Origin: Microbacteriaceae bacterium | GTDB lineage: Bacteria; Actinomycetota; Actinomycetes; Actinomycetales; Microbacteriaceae | Assembly (NCBI GenBank): GCA_011620705.1 | Contig: WOYR01000255.1 | Location: forward strand, 1-44,765 | DNA: 44,765 bases | Direction: 5' to 3' | Shown here: positions 1-7,266 of the stretch, one piece after another | How the letters are laid out: each line of letters starts with the position of its first letter | Position numbering within the stretch: the stretch's first letter is position 1 | Translations under genes and position numbers: made by a program | The notes under the pieces: model-generated | The model's database searches: none | What the model saw: the letters and a program-made list of their open reading frames with translations, nothing else | Told to the model about the DNA's origin: nothing

Positions 1-1
1 C

Positions 2-673
2 GACGTGGCCGCGCTCGACGCGGACCCGCTGCGGTGCTTCGACCCCGCGACATCCGCGCAGATGGTGGCCGAGGTGGATGACGCGCATGACAGCGGCGAC
101 ACCCTGGGCGGCATCGTCGAGGTGCTGGCCTACGGCCTGCCGGCGGGCCTCGGCAGCTACGCCCAGTGGGACCGCAGACTGGATGCGCGGCTCGCCGCGG
201 CCGTCATGAGCATCCAGGCGATCAAGGGTGTCGAGCTCGGCGACGGCTTCGAGACCACCCGTCGGCGCGGGTCGCAGGCGCACGACGAGCTCGTCGTGCT
301 CCCGAACGGGTCCGGCGACGGCCTGATCACGCGGCTCAGCGACAGGGCGGGCGGCACGGAGGGCGGGATGAGCACCGGGACCCTGCTGCGTGTCCGAGCC
401 GGGATGAAGCCGATCGCGACCGTGCCGCATGCGCTGCGAACGGTGGATGTGGCGACCGGATCGGCGGCGCCCGCCCACCATCAGCGCTCCGACGTCTGCG
501 CGGTGCCGGCTGCCGGCGTCGTCGCGGAGGCCATGGTCGCCCTCGTGCTGGCCGCAGCCATGCTGGAGAAGTTCGGCGGCGATTCGGTGGGCGAGACCCG
601 GCGCAACCTCGAAGCGTACCTCGCCTCGATCCCGGGCTCGCTGCGCACATCCTCGAGCTCGGCGCCGGAGTGA
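2..673 (+). CDS. aroC: Chorismate synthase, C-terminal part (cut by left window edge)
   Basis: The last step of the shikimate pathway: conversion of 5-enolpyruvylshikimate-3-phosphate to chorismate, using reduced FMN. The visible 223 codons carry the family landmarks in order: GLGSYAQWDRRLDARL, MSIQAIKGVELGDGFE, the AGGTEGGMSTG turn, MKPIATVP and RSDVCAVPAAGVVAEAM, followed by EKFGGDS near the end. The start lies to the left of the window, so truncation is a window effect. The usual NRAGG motif reads DRAGG here, a conservative change beside the flavin site. The TGA stop overlaps the GTG of aroK (GTGA), so the two are translationally coupled. The frame is open from base 2. Confidence 0.97.
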   Translation, partial: DVAALDADPLRCFDPATSAQMVAEVDDAHDSGDTLGGIVEVLAYGLPAGLGSYAQWDRRLDARLAAAVMSIQAIKGVELGDGFETTRRRGSQAHDELVVLPNGSGDGLITRLSDRAGGTEGGMSTGTLLRVRAGMKPIATVPHALRTVDVATGSAAPAHHQRSDVCAVPAAGVVAEAMVALVLAAAMLEKFGGDSVGETRRNLEAYLASIPGSLRTSSSSAPE

Positions 674-1170
674 CCGGTGGCCCGCCGGTCGTGCTCATCG
701 GACCGATGGGGGCTGGCAAGACGCGGATCGGCAAGCGGGTGGCCCGCATCCTGGGCACTGGATTCGTCGACACGGACAAGATGATCGTCGCCGAGAACGG
801 GCCGATCGCCGCGATCTTCAAGGCGCAGGGGGAGCCGCATTTCCGTGCACTGGAGCGGGCAGCCGTGAAGCACGCCCTCGAAGGGGACGACGTGGTCGCC
901 CTCGGCGGCGGTGCGATCCTGGACGACGAGACGCGAGCAGAGCTGAGCACGCAGCGGGTGGTGCTCGTGACGGTCTCGGCGGCGGCCGTCGCGCCCCGGA
1001 TCGCGGATGGCCGCCGCCCGCTGCTGCGGGATGGACTGACCGACTGGGAGCGGATCTACGCCGAGCGGCGGCACCTGTACGAGCAGCTCGCCAAGCTGAC
1101 CGTTGACACCTCGCACCGCCCGATCGGCGATATCGCGAAGGAGGTGGCAGCGTGGGCGACGAAGGCGTGA
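670..1170 (+). CDS. aroK: Shikimate kinase
   Basis: Phosphorylates shikimate at the 3-OH with ATP in the cytoplasm. The protein is 166 residues, normal for AroK. The Walker A loop GPMGAGKT is at residues 11-18. The shikimate-binding pieces are DTDKMI (about 37), FRALE and GGGAIL, and the lid region has GRRPLL. The frame is open much further upstream, but the GTG at 670 overlaps the aroC stop and puts the P-loop at its normal distance from the N-terminus, so that start was chosen. The 3' end overlaps aroB by 19 bp. It forms one transcription unit with aroC and aroB, supplying chorismate for the trp genes found later in the window. Confidence 0.97.
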   Translation: MTGGPPVVLIGPMGAGKTRIGKRVARILGTGFVDTDKMIVAENGPIAAIFKAQGEPHFRALERAAVKHALEGDDVVALGGGAILDDETRAELSTQRVVLVTVSAAAVAPRIADGRRPLLRDGLTDWERIYAERRHLYEQLAKLTVDTSHRPIGDIAKEVAAWATKA

Positions 1171-2234
1171 CCGAGATCCCGGTTGCCGGCGACCCCGGCT
1201 ACTCCGTCTTCGTGGGGCGCGGGCTGCAGTCGCGGCTCGGAGAGTTCCTCGGACCCCGGGTGCGCAAGGTGCTGGTCGTGCACGCCCCGACGCTCGGCGC
1301 CCGGGCTGAGGCGCTGCGCGAGCAGCTGACGCCGAGGTTCGAGGTGCTGCTGGCCGAGATCCCGGATGCCGAGGCCGCCAAGCGCGTCGAGGTCGCCGCG
1401 TTCTGCTGGCAGGTGATGGGGCAGACCGACTTCACCCGTTCCGACGCGGTCGTCGGACTCGGCGGGGGAGCCACGACGGACCTGGCGGGATTCGTCGCCG
1501 CGACCTGGCTGCGGGGCGTGGACCTCATCCAGCTGCCCACCACCGTGCTGGGCATGGTCGACGCGGCAGTGGGCGGCAAGACCGGCATCAACACGGCCGA
1601 GGGCAAGAACCTGGTCGGCGCGTTCTGGGCGCCGCGCGCCGTGCTGTGCGATCTGGATGCGCTCGACACGCTGAGCAGGAACGAGGTGCTCGCCGGCTAT
1701 GCCGAGATCGCCAAGGCCGGCTTCATCGCCGAGCCCGAGATCCTCGACACGATCGAAGCCGATGTGGATGCCGCTACCGACCCCTCGACGCCGCAGTTCC
1801 GCCGCAATCTGGAACTCGCCATCGCGATGAAAGCCCGGATCGTCGGCGAGGATTTCACGGAGCAGGGTGTGCGCGAGATCCTGAATTACGGTCACACGCT
1901 CGGCCACGCGATCGAGCACGCCGAGCGCTACCAGTGGCGGCACGGCGCCGCGATCGCGATCGGGATGGTGTTCGCCGCGGAACTCTCGCGGCTGACGCGC
2001 TCGCTCAGCGACGCCGCCGTCGACCGGCACCGGCGGGTGCTCTCGCTGCTCTCGCTGCCGACGACGTACCCGGCGGGTCGCTGGCCGATGCTGCTGTCCA
2101 CGATGAAGCGCGACAAGAAGGCCCGCGGCGACTTGCTGCGTTTCATCGTGCTGGACGACATCGGCCGCCCGACGACGCTGACCGGTCCCGAGGAGCAGCT
2201 GCTGTTCGCCGCGTACCAGGAGCTCGCCGAGTGA
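1152..2234 (+). CDS. aroB: 3-dehydroquinate synthase
   Basis: Converts DAHP to 3-dehydroquinate, the second shikimate step, with NAD and a divalent metal. The 360 residues match the family length. Visible motifs: the dinucleotide loop GLGGGATTDLAGF, PTTVLGMVDAAVGGKTGIN, and the metal ligands in GYAEIAKAGF, NYGHTLGHAIE and the later HGAAIAIGM. The GTG at 1152 is chosen because AAGGAGG (1138-1144) sits 7 nt upstream. A second GTG at 1167, which overlaps the aroK stop, is the alternative. No aroQ stop/start coupling follows: an inverted repeat and a new promoter separate aroB from aroQ. Confidence 0.97.
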   Translation: MGDEGVTEIPVAGDPGYSVFVGRGLQSRLGEFLGPRVRKVLVVHAPTLGARAEALREQLTPRFEVLLAEIPDAEAAKRVEVAAFCWQVMGQTDFTRSDAVVGLGGGATTDLAGFVAATWLRGVDLIQLPTTVLGMVDAAVGGKTGINTAEGKNLVGAFWAPRAVLCDLDALDTLSRNEVLAGYAEIAKAGFIAEPEILDTIEADVDAATDPSTPQFRRNLELAIAMKARIVGEDFTEQGVREILNYGHTLGHAIEHAERYQWRHGAAIAIGMVFAAELSRLTRSLSDAAVDRHRRVLSLLSLPTTYPAGRWPMLLSTMKRDKKARGDLLRFIVLDDIGRPTTLTGPEEQLLFAAYQELAE

Positions 2235-2251
2235 CCCGCCCCGCCCCGATC

Positions 2252-2320
2252 GTTCGGGAGGATGACACGCGGGATGCAGGTGCATCGACTCGCGTCAGCC
2301 CCCGTGCCGTCCTCCCGAAC
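2252..2320 (+). terminator. Long inverted repeat after aroB
   Basis: Bases 2252-2269 and 2303-2320 are an 18-base inverted repeat with two mismatches, enclosing a 33-base loop that itself holds GATGC/GCATC. It lies between the aroB stop and the aroQ promoter. A strong RNA stem here would separate the two transcripts, although no T-run follows, as is common in high-GC actinobacteria. It could also be a protein-binding palindrome. The structure is seen directly; its function is inferred. Confidence 0.5.
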
Positions 2321-2329
2321 CGGGGTCGC

Positions 2330-2335
2330 TAGGGT
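2330..2335 (+). promoter_or_regulatory. Leaderless -10 hexamer for aroQ (TAGGGT)
   Basis: TAGGGT is followed by exactly six bases and then the aroQ ATG at 2342. This is the actinobacterial TAnnnT arrangement in which transcription starts at, or within a base of, the start codon. No Shine-Dalgarno sequence is present. No clear -35 is visible. Confidence 0.6.
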
Positions 2336-2341
2336 TGGCCT

Positions 2342-2779
2342 ATGTCGCGCGTGCTGGTGCTCAACGGGCCGAACCTCGGGCGGCTGGGCAGCCGTGAGCC
2401 CGAGGTCTACGGGACGCAGGACCTGAACGCGCTGCGGGTGCTGCTGGCCGAGCAGGCGGGCTCCGCCGTCGAGATCGACGTGCGGCAGAGCGACGACGAG
2501 GCCGAGCTGATCCACTGGCTGCACGAAGCGGTGGATGCCGCGACCCCCGTCATCCTGAACCCCGCCGCGTTCACGCACTACAGCTACGCACTGCGCGATG
2601 CGGCCGCCCTCGTGACCCGGGCCGGGATCCCCCTGGTCGAGGTGCACATCAGCAACCCGCACGCGCGCGAGGAGTTCCGCCACAGCAGCGTGATCTCGGG
2701 CGTTGCGACCGGGGTGATCGCGGGGTTCGGCTTCGACTCGTACCTGCTGGCGCTGCGCGTGGTGGCGCCGGGGACGTAG
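2342..2779 (+). CDS. aroQ: 3-dehydroquinate dehydratase, type II
   Basis: Dehydrates 3-dehydroquinate to 3-dehydroshikimate, the third shikimate step; the type II enzyme is a dodecamer. The 145-residue length is typical. Family signatures: the N-terminal LNGPNLGRLGSREPEVYG with the catalytic Tyr, then NPAAFTHYSYALRDA with the catalytic His region, EVHISNPHAREEFRHSS, and ISGVATGVIAGFG before the C-terminus. It has its own leaderless promoter, so it is not tied to aroB translation. efp follows after a 108-bp gap with its own promoter. Confidence 0.97.
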   Translation: MSRVLVLNGPNLGRLGSREPEVYGTQDLNALRVLLAEQAGSAVEIDVRQSDDEAELIHWLHEAVDAATPVILNPAAFTHYSYALRDAAALVTRAGIPLVEVHISNPHAREEFRHSSVISGVATGVIAGFGFDSYLLALRVVAPGT

Positions 2780-2802
2780 CGGCCCGAGGCGCCCTGCTCC
2801 CG

Positions 2803-2829
2803 TACACTCGATGGGGCGCTTCCGGCGCC
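2803..2829 (+). promoter_or_regulatory. efp promoter (-10 TACACT) and leader hairpin
   Basis: TACACT at 2803-2808 resembles an actinobacterial -10; transcription would start near 2815 and give a leader of about 73 nt. A small stem GGCGC/GCGCC (2815-2819 with 2825-2829) lies at the start of that leader. No convincing -35 is seen. The same TACACT hexamer precedes the HGxxPAAW gene at 26857. Confidence 0.5.
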
Positions 2830-2887
2830 TTGTCCCGAGACGCGGCTGCGCCGCTGCTCGACCAGCGACTCCAGGATCGGATTCACC

Positions 2888-3445
2888 ATGGCCTCGACCA
2901 ACGACATCAAGAACGGCAGCGTCCTCAATCTCGACGGGCAGTTGTGGACGATCGTCGAGTTCCAGCACGTCAAGCCCGGCAAGGGCGGCGCCTTCGTGCG
3001 CACCAAGATGAAGAACGTGATGAGCGGCAAGGTCGTCGATCGGACATTCAACGCGGGGACCAAAGTCGACTTCGCGACCGTCGACCGCCGCGATTTCACC
3101 TATCTGTACCGCGACGGCGACGGCTTCGTCTTCATGGACACCGCCGACTACGACCAGACGACGGTGCCGAGCAAGATCGTCGGCGATGCCGCGGACTACA
3201 TGCTCGAGAATCAGACGGTGACGATCGCCAGCAATGATGGCGAGCCGCTCTACGTCGAGCTGCCCGCCTCGGTGGTGCTCGAAGTGACCTACACCGAGCC
3301 GGGCCTGCAGGGAGACCGTTCCAGTGCCGGCACCAAGCCCGCGACCCTGGAGACGGGGGCCGAGATCCAGGTGCCGCTGTTCCTCGAGACCGGCACGAAG
3401 GTCAAGGTCGACACCCGCACCGGCGAATATCTCGGCCGCGTCTAG
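2888..3445 (+). CDS. efp: Translation elongation factor P
   Basis: Binds between the P and E sites of the ribosome and relieves stalling at polyproline stretches. The 185 residues form the usual three-domain EF-P: the KOW-like N-terminal domain with tip loop KPGKGGAF (tip lysine K32), the middle OB domain with LYVELPASVVLEVTYTEP, and the C-terminal domain ending TGEYLGRV. Actinobacterial EF-P is reported to act with an unmodified lysine in a PGKGP loop; here the residue after the glycine is Gly rather than Pro. No EpmA/EarP-type modification gene is nearby. AGGA lies about 11 nt before the ATG. nusB follows after 15 bp. Confidence 0.97.
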   Translation: MASTNDIKNGSVLNLDGQLWTIVEFQHVKPGKGGAFVRTKMKNVMSGKVVDRTFNAGTKVDFATVDRRDFTYLYRDGDGFVFMDTADYDQTTVPSKIVGDAADYMLENQTVTIASNDGEPLYVELPASVVLEVTYTEPGLQGDRSSAGTKPATLETGAEIQVPLFLETGTKVKVDTRTGEYLGRV

Positions 3446-3448
3446 GCT
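3443..3448 (+). promoter_or_regulatory. Possible -10 hexamer built on the efp stop codon (TAGGCT)
   Basis: The efp stop TAG is the first half of TAGGCT, a hexamer identical to those before pdtaR, polA and pyk. It ends 12 bases before the nusB ATG, so it could drive nusB with a very short leader. This is inference from pattern only; read-through from efp is also likely. Confidence 0.35.
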
Positions 3449-3460
3449 GCGGGCATTCCC

Positions 3461-3892
3461 ATGAGCGCCCGCACCAAGTCGCGCAAACGCGCCATCGACA
3501 TCCTGTTCGGCGCCGACCTGCGCGAACTGCCCATCTCGAGCCTGCTCGACGAGGAAGCAGCGCGCGCCGAAGCGGAACCGCGGCGCGAGTCGTCCTGGCC
3601 GTATGCGCGGGACATCGTCGAGGGCGTCGAGTCGCATCTGAGCGAGCTGGATGCCGCGATCCGCTCGCACGCCCAGGGCTGGCCGCTCGAGCGCATGCCT
3701 GTGCTCGACCGGACGATCGCGCGGATCGGCGCATGGGAGATCCTGTACAACGAGCAGGTTCCGGACGCCGTGGCGATCGCCGAAGCCGTCGAGTCGGCAG
3801 CACTGCTGAGCACGGAGGACTCCGCCGGCTTCCTCAACGGGCTGCTGGGCGCGATCGCCCGCGACAGCGCGATCGCCCGCGAACGGGGCTGA
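3461..3892 (+). CDS. nusB: Transcription antitermination protein NusB
   Basis: With NusE (S10), NusB binds boxA RNA and helps rRNA operon antitermination. The 143-residue all-helical protein shows the family start (ARTKSRKRAIDILFGADL), the central YARDIVEGVESHLSELDAAI, then LDRTIARIGAWEILY and PDAVAIAEAVESAALLSTEDSAGFLNGLLGAIAR. It follows efp as in many actinobacteria. It converges on the marR-type gene across a short hairpin. The frame also encodes the NusB-like RNA-binding fold seen at the N-terminus of RsmB at 19727, but this is the free-standing protein. Confidence 0.95.
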   Translation: MSARTKSRKRAIDILFGADLRELPISSLLDEEAARAEAEPRRESSWPYARDIVEGVESHLSELDAAIRSHAQGWPLERMPVLDRTIARIGAWEILYNEQVPDAVAIAEAVESAALLSTEDSAGFLNGLLGAIARDSAIARERG

Positions 3893-3907
3893 CCCGGCGA
3901 GCCGGGT
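3892..3907. terminator. Shared bidirectional hairpin between nusB and the marR gene
   Basis: ACCCGGC at 3892-3898 pairs with GCCGGGT at 3901-3907. It fills the whole gap between two convergent stop codons and even includes the last base of the nusB TGA. The symmetric stem can serve both strands; no T-tract is present on either side. Confidence 0.5.
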
Positions 3908-4348
3908 TCACTCGGCGTCGATCGTCGCCAGCCGTTCGAGCGCAGGCAGCGCGTCGCGCAGGGAGGCGAGCTGCTCCGGCTGCAGCTTCTCGAGCAGCTC
4001 CGCCAGCAGTTCGGCACGGGCCGAGCTGGCGCTGAGGACCTCGTACTCTCCCTGGCCGGTGACGCTGACCAGGACGGAACGGCCGTCGCTGGCATCCGGT
4101 TCGCGGCTGATGAGCCCGAGCTCCTGGAGGTCGCGCAGGGTCCTGGTCATCGTCGGAGCGCTCACGAACTCCCGCTGGGCGAGATCGCCAGGTCGGATCG
4201 GACCGCTCCTGAAGATCGTCGCCAGCGCGCTCAGGTGGCCCTGGCCGAGCCCTCGGCCCGCCGCGAGCATGCGCCGGTTGGCACGGCCGATGGCGAACGA
4301 GAGGCCTCGCGACAGCTCGGAGATGGAGGAGGGTTCGGTGTCCGGCAT
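3908..4348 (-). CDS. MarR-family transcriptional regulator
   Basis: A 146-residue winged-helix protein. It has an N-terminal dimerisation helix, the recognition region GDLAQREFVSAPTMTRTLRDLQELGLI, and the wing REPDASDGRSVLVSVT, whose D-x-R pattern is typical of MarR proteins. A C-terminal dimer helix follows. The ligand and targets are unknown. It is divergent from the pyr operon with only 85 bp between the two start codons, so it may control its own promoter, the pyr promoter, or neither. The ATG at 4348 has a -10 hexamer exactly 6 nt upstream, giving a leaderless mRNA. No clear operator palindrome is visible in the gap. Confidence 0.9.
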   Translation of the reverse strand: MPDTEPSSISELSRGLSFAIGRANRRMLAAGRGLGQGHLSALATIFRSGPIRPGDLAQREFVSAPTMTRTLRDLQELGLISREPDASDGRSVLVSVTGQGEYEVLSASSARAELLAELLEKLQPEQLASLRDALPALERLATIDAE

Positions 4349-4354
4349 GGACAG

Positions 4355-4360
4355 AGGATA
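4355..4360 (-). promoter_or_regulatory. Leaderless -10 hexamer for the marR gene (TATCCT)
   Basis: On the - strand TATCCT is followed by six bases and the ATG at 4348. It is the best match to TATAAT among the leaderless promoters in the window. It lies within the upstream part of the divergent pyr promoter region. Confidence 0.6.
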
Positions 4361-4370
4361 CTTCCGGCCC

Positions 4371-4379
4371 TGATACGCT
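4371..4379 (+). promoter_or_regulatory. pyr operon promoter (extended -10 TGATACGCT)
   Basis: TGA-TACGCT has the extended -10 form TGn. TGGACA at 4348-4353 is a possible -35, but the spacing would be 20 nt, longer than usual. Transcription would begin near 4386, just before the hairpin at 4394, so the whole regulatory element is inside the leader. Confidence 0.5.
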
Positions 4380-4393
4380 GAGCCTCATCGACA

Positions 4394-4428
4394 TCCTTTA
4401 AGTCCGTCCGGAGAGACGGGGAAGGAGG
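4394..4428 (+). promoter_or_regulatory. PyrR-binding RNA hairpin overlapping the pyrR ribosome-binding site
   Basis: The upper stem CCGTC (4404-4408) pairs with GACGG (4415-4419) around the hexaloop CGGAGA, which fits the CNGNGA loop of known PyrR sites. Below an asymmetric bulge (AAGT on one side, G on the other), TCCTTT (4394-4399) pairs with GAAGGA (4421-4426), hiding the Shine-Dalgarno AAGGAGG (4422-4428) of pyrR. This is the arrangement known for translational repression by PyrR in mycobacteria. Binding of PyrR with UMP would stabilise the stem and block ribosomes. The pairing is seen in sequence; the mechanism is by analogy. Confidence 0.85.
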
Positions 4429-4433
4429 TCAGA

Positions 4434-4991
4434 ATGACTGCACGGACCGTGCTGCAGCAGGCTGACATCACGCGGGCGCTGACCCGCATCGCGCACGAGA
4501 TCCTCGAGTCGAACGCGTCCCACGACGGCGCTTCCTCGCGGATCGTGCTTCTCGGCATCCCGACCCGCGGCGTGCTGCTCGCCCGTCGGCTCGGTGCGAT
4601 CCTCGAGCAGCTGGCCCCGGGTGCTGCGGAGGTCGGCGCCCTCGACGTCACGATGTACCGGGACGACCTGGCTCGGCAGCCGACCCGCACGCCGAGCCCG
4701 AGCTCGGTCCCGTCCGATGGCATCGACGGCAAGACCGTTGTGCTCGTCGACGACGTGCTCTACTCGGGCCGCACCGTCCGGGCCGCCCTCGACGCGCTCA
4801 GCGATCTCGGCCGTCCGCGCGCGGTCCGGCTGGCGGCGCTGATCGATCGCGGGCACCGCGAACTCCCGATCCGCGCAGACTTCGTCGGCAAGAACCTGCC
4901 GACCTCGCAGACGCAGCGCATCTATGTGAAGCTCCTCGAGTCCGACGGCCAGGACCTGGTCGCGGTCTTCGACGAGGAGGACCAGGGATGA
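4434..4991 (+). CDS. pyrR: Bifunctional pyr operon regulator / uracil phosphoribosyltransferase PyrR
   Basis: Binds pyr mRNA in response to UMP/UTP and also has uracil phosphoribosyltransferase activity. At 185 residues it is the normal size. The PRPP loop is VVLVDDVLYSGRTVRAALDAL; LGIPTRGVLLARRL and the basic segment RLAALIDRGHRELPIRADFVGKN are the RNA-binding and dimer regions of the family. It is the first gene of the pyrimidine operon, and its own leader carries the predicted binding hairpin, so it should autoregulate. AAGGAGG lies 5 nt before the ATG. Its TGA overlaps the pyrB ATG, so repression of pyrR translation should carry to pyrB. Confidence 0.97.
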   Translation: MTARTVLQQADITRALTRIAHEILESNASHDGASSRIVLLGIPTRGVLLARRLGAILEQLAPGAAEVGALDVTMYRDDLARQPTRTPSPSSVPSDGIDGKTVVLVDDVLYSGRTVRAALDALSDLGRPRAVRLAALIDRGHRELPIRADFVGKNLPTSQTQRIYVKLLESDGQDLVAVFDEEDQG

Positions 4992-5944
4992 GGCACCTGC
5001 TCTCGGTGCGGGACCTGGACCGCGGCGCAGCGGTGGGGATCCTGGATCTGGCGGAGGACATGGCGGATGTCGCCACCCGCGCCGTGCCGAGGCTCCCGAC
5101 CCTGCGCGGACGCACCGTCGCCAACCTCTTCTTCGAGGACTCCACCCGGACCAGGCTCAGTTTCGAAGCCGCGGCCAAGCGGCTCAGCGCGGACGTGATC
5201 ACTTTCAGTGCGAAGGGGTCGAGCGTGTCGAAGGGCGAGTCGCTCAAGGACACCGCTCAGACCATCGCCGCGATGGGGATCGATGCGGTGGTCCTGCGGC
5301 ACCCGGCCAGCGGCGCCGCCCGTGTGCTGGCGGACGGCCAGTGGATCGACGCGGCCGTGATCAACGCCGGCGATGGCATGCACGAGCATCCGACGCAGGG
5401 GCTGCTCGACGCCTTCACGATGCGCAAGGCTGTGCACGGCACGGCCTCGAGGGGCACCGGCCTCGACGGCCTGCGGGTGACGATCGTCGGCGACATCCTG
5501 CACTCGCGCGTCGCCCGCTCGAACATCTGGCTGCTGAAGACGCTTGGCGCGAGCGTGCACCTGGTCGGGCCGGAGACCCTGCTGCCGGCGGGCGTCGGCG
5601 CATGGCCGGTGACGAGCGGCACCGATCTCGACGATGCCCTGGCCGGGAAGCCGGATGTCGTGATGATGCTGCGGGTGCAGGGCGAGCGGATGCATGCGGC
5701 CTACTTCCCGAACGAGCGCGAGTACTCCCGCCAGTGGGGCCTCGACGACGCGCGGCTGGCGCGGCTCGCCCCGGATACGATGGTGATGCATCCCGGCCCG
5801 ATGAACCGCGGCCTCGAGATCTCCTCGGCCGCTGCCGACTCGGCGCGATCGCTCGTGCTCGACCAGGTCGCGAACGGGGTGTCGATCCGGATGGCGGTCC
5901 TGTACCTGGTGTTGAGCGGCAGTGAAGGCAGAGGAGCGGTATGA
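4988..5944 (+). CDS. pyrB: Aspartate carbamoyltransferase, catalytic chain
   Basis: Joins carbamoyl phosphate and aspartate, the committed step of pyrimidine synthesis. The 318 residues contain the carbamoyl-phosphate loop FEDSTRTRLSFE, the SxKGESLKDT loop, HPTQGLLDAFTMRKA, the LRVTIVGDILHSRVARSN domain start, and VMMLRVQGERM. There is no pyrI regulatory chain, as expected for an actinobacterial ATCase. The ATG overlaps the pyrR stop and the stop overlaps the pyrC start (ATGA both times). Confidence 0.97.
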   Translation: MRHLLSVRDLDRGAAVGILDLAEDMADVATRAVPRLPTLRGRTVANLFFEDSTRTRLSFEAAAKRLSADVITFSAKGSSVSKGESLKDTAQTIAAMGIDAVVLRHPASGAARVLADGQWIDAAVINAGDGMHEHPTQGLLDAFTMRKAVHGTASRGTGLDGLRVTIVGDILHSRVARSNIWLLKTLGASVHLVGPETLLPAGVGAWPVTSGTDLDDALAGKPDVVMMLRVQGERMHAAYFPNEREYSRQWGLDDARLARLAPDTMVMHPGPMNRGLEISSAAADSARSLVLDQVANGVSIRMAVLYLVLSGSEGRGAV

Positions 5945-7266
5945 GCCCCCTCACGAGCCTCCTCATCCGGGGTGCGACCCTCCCCGACGGCACCGCCACC
6001 GATCTGCTGGTCGATCACGGCGTGATCGCCGAGCGCGGATCCGGGCTTTCGCAGACGGGCTCGACGGTCATCGATGCCGCAGGCCTGCAGGCCCTCCCCG
6101 GCCTCGTCGACCTGCACACCCACCTGCGCGAGCCGGGCTTCGAGCAGAGCGAGACGGTGCTGAGCGGGTCCCGGGCGGCAGCGGCGGGCGGTTTCACGGC
6201 CGTGCACGCCATGGCCAACACCTCGCCGGTGGCCGACACAGCAGGGGTGGTCGAGCAGGTCGCCTCGCTCGGTGAGCAGCACGGCTACACGACCGTGCGC
6301 CCGGTGGGCGCGGTGACGGTCGGTTTGGCGGGGGAGCGGCTCAGCGAGATCGGGGCGATGGCGCAGTCGCGCGCCGCGGTGCGCGTCTTCAGCGACGACG
6401 GCAGATGCGTGTCGGACGCGCTGCTGATGCGCCGGGCGCTCGAATACGTGAAGACCTTCGGCGGCGTCATCGCCCAGCATTCGCAGGAGCCGCGGCTCAC
6501 CGAGGGCGCGCAGATGAACGAGGGCGCGCTCAGCTCCGAGCTGGGGCTCGCCGGCTGGCCGGCGGTCGCCGAGGAGGCGATCATCGCGCGGGACGTGCTC
6601 CTGGCGCAGCACGTGGGCGCCCGCCTGCACGTCTGCCACCTCTCGACCGCCGGCAGCGTGGAGGTGATCCGGTGGGCGAAGGCGCGCGGCATCCGGGTCA
6701 CGGCCGAGGTGGCACCGCACCACCTGCTGCTGGATGAGCAGCTCGTCGCCGGCTACGACGCGCGGTTCAAGGTGAACCCGCCGCTGCGGCGCTCTGAGGA
6801 TGTGCTGGCGCTGCGCGCGGCCCTGGCGGAGGGCGTGATCGACATCGTCGCGACCGATCACGCCCCGCATCCGATCGAGACCAAGGAGTGCGCATGGCAG
6901 GAGGCCAGCTTCGGCATGGTGGGCCTGGAGACCGCGCTCAGCGTCGTGCAGGCCGCCGTGGTCGACAGCGGCCAGATGAGCTGGGCCGACGTCGCGCGCG
7001 TGCTCTCGGGCAAGCCGGCCGAGATCGGGCGGCTGTCCGGATACGACGCACCGTTCACCGTCGGTGCCCCGGCGAATGTCACGCTGGTCGACCCGGGCGC
7101 GCGCCGGGTGTTCGGCGTCGAGCTGCTGCGCGGCAAGAGCGTGAACACCCCGTACCTCGGCCGGGAGCTGCCCGGCCGCGTCGTTGCGACCGTGCACCGC
7201 GGGGTGCCAACGGTGCTGGACGGCGAACTGCGCACCCCCGAGGAGGTGGCGAACCATGTCGAATGA
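5941..7266 (+). CDS. pyrC: Dihydroorotase
   Basis: Cyclises carbamoyl aspartate to dihydroorotate. The 441 residues place it with the longer class I dihydroorotases. Metal ligands are in LHTHLREPG, FSDDG, the AQHSQEP His, HVCHLSTAGS and the final VATDHAPHP Asp-His pair. The segment AEVAPHHLLLDE is also conserved. It overlaps pyrB by 4 bp, and its last 11 bases overlap the next membrane protein gene. Cytoplasmic enzyme; possible association with the ATCase is known in related enzymes but is not shown here. Confidence 0.96.
   Translation: MSPLTSLLIRGATLPDGTATDLLVDHGVIAERGSGLSQTGSTVIDAAGLQALPGLVDLHTHLREPGFEQSETVLSGSRAAAAGGFTAVHAMANTSPVADTAGVVEQVASLGEQHGYTTVRPVGAVTVGLAGERLSEIGAMAQSRAAVRVFSDDGRCVSDALLMRRALEYVKTFGGVIAQHSQEPRLTEGAQMNEGALSSELGLAGWPAVAEEAIIARDVLLAQHVGARLHVCHLSTAGSVEVIRWAKARGIRVTAEVAPHHLLLDEQLVAGYDARFKVNPPLRRSEDVLALRAALAEGVIDIVATDHAPHPIETKECAWQEASFGMVGLETALSVVQAAVVDSGQMSWADVARVLSGKPAEIGRLSGYDAPFTVGAPANVTLVDPGARRVFGVELLRGKSVNTPYLGRELPGRVVATVHRGVPTVLDGELRTPEEVANHVE

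Noticed and set aside
2..673. aroC as a truncated pseudogene
   Set aside because: The frame is open to the left edge and all visible motifs are intact; it is cut only by the window.
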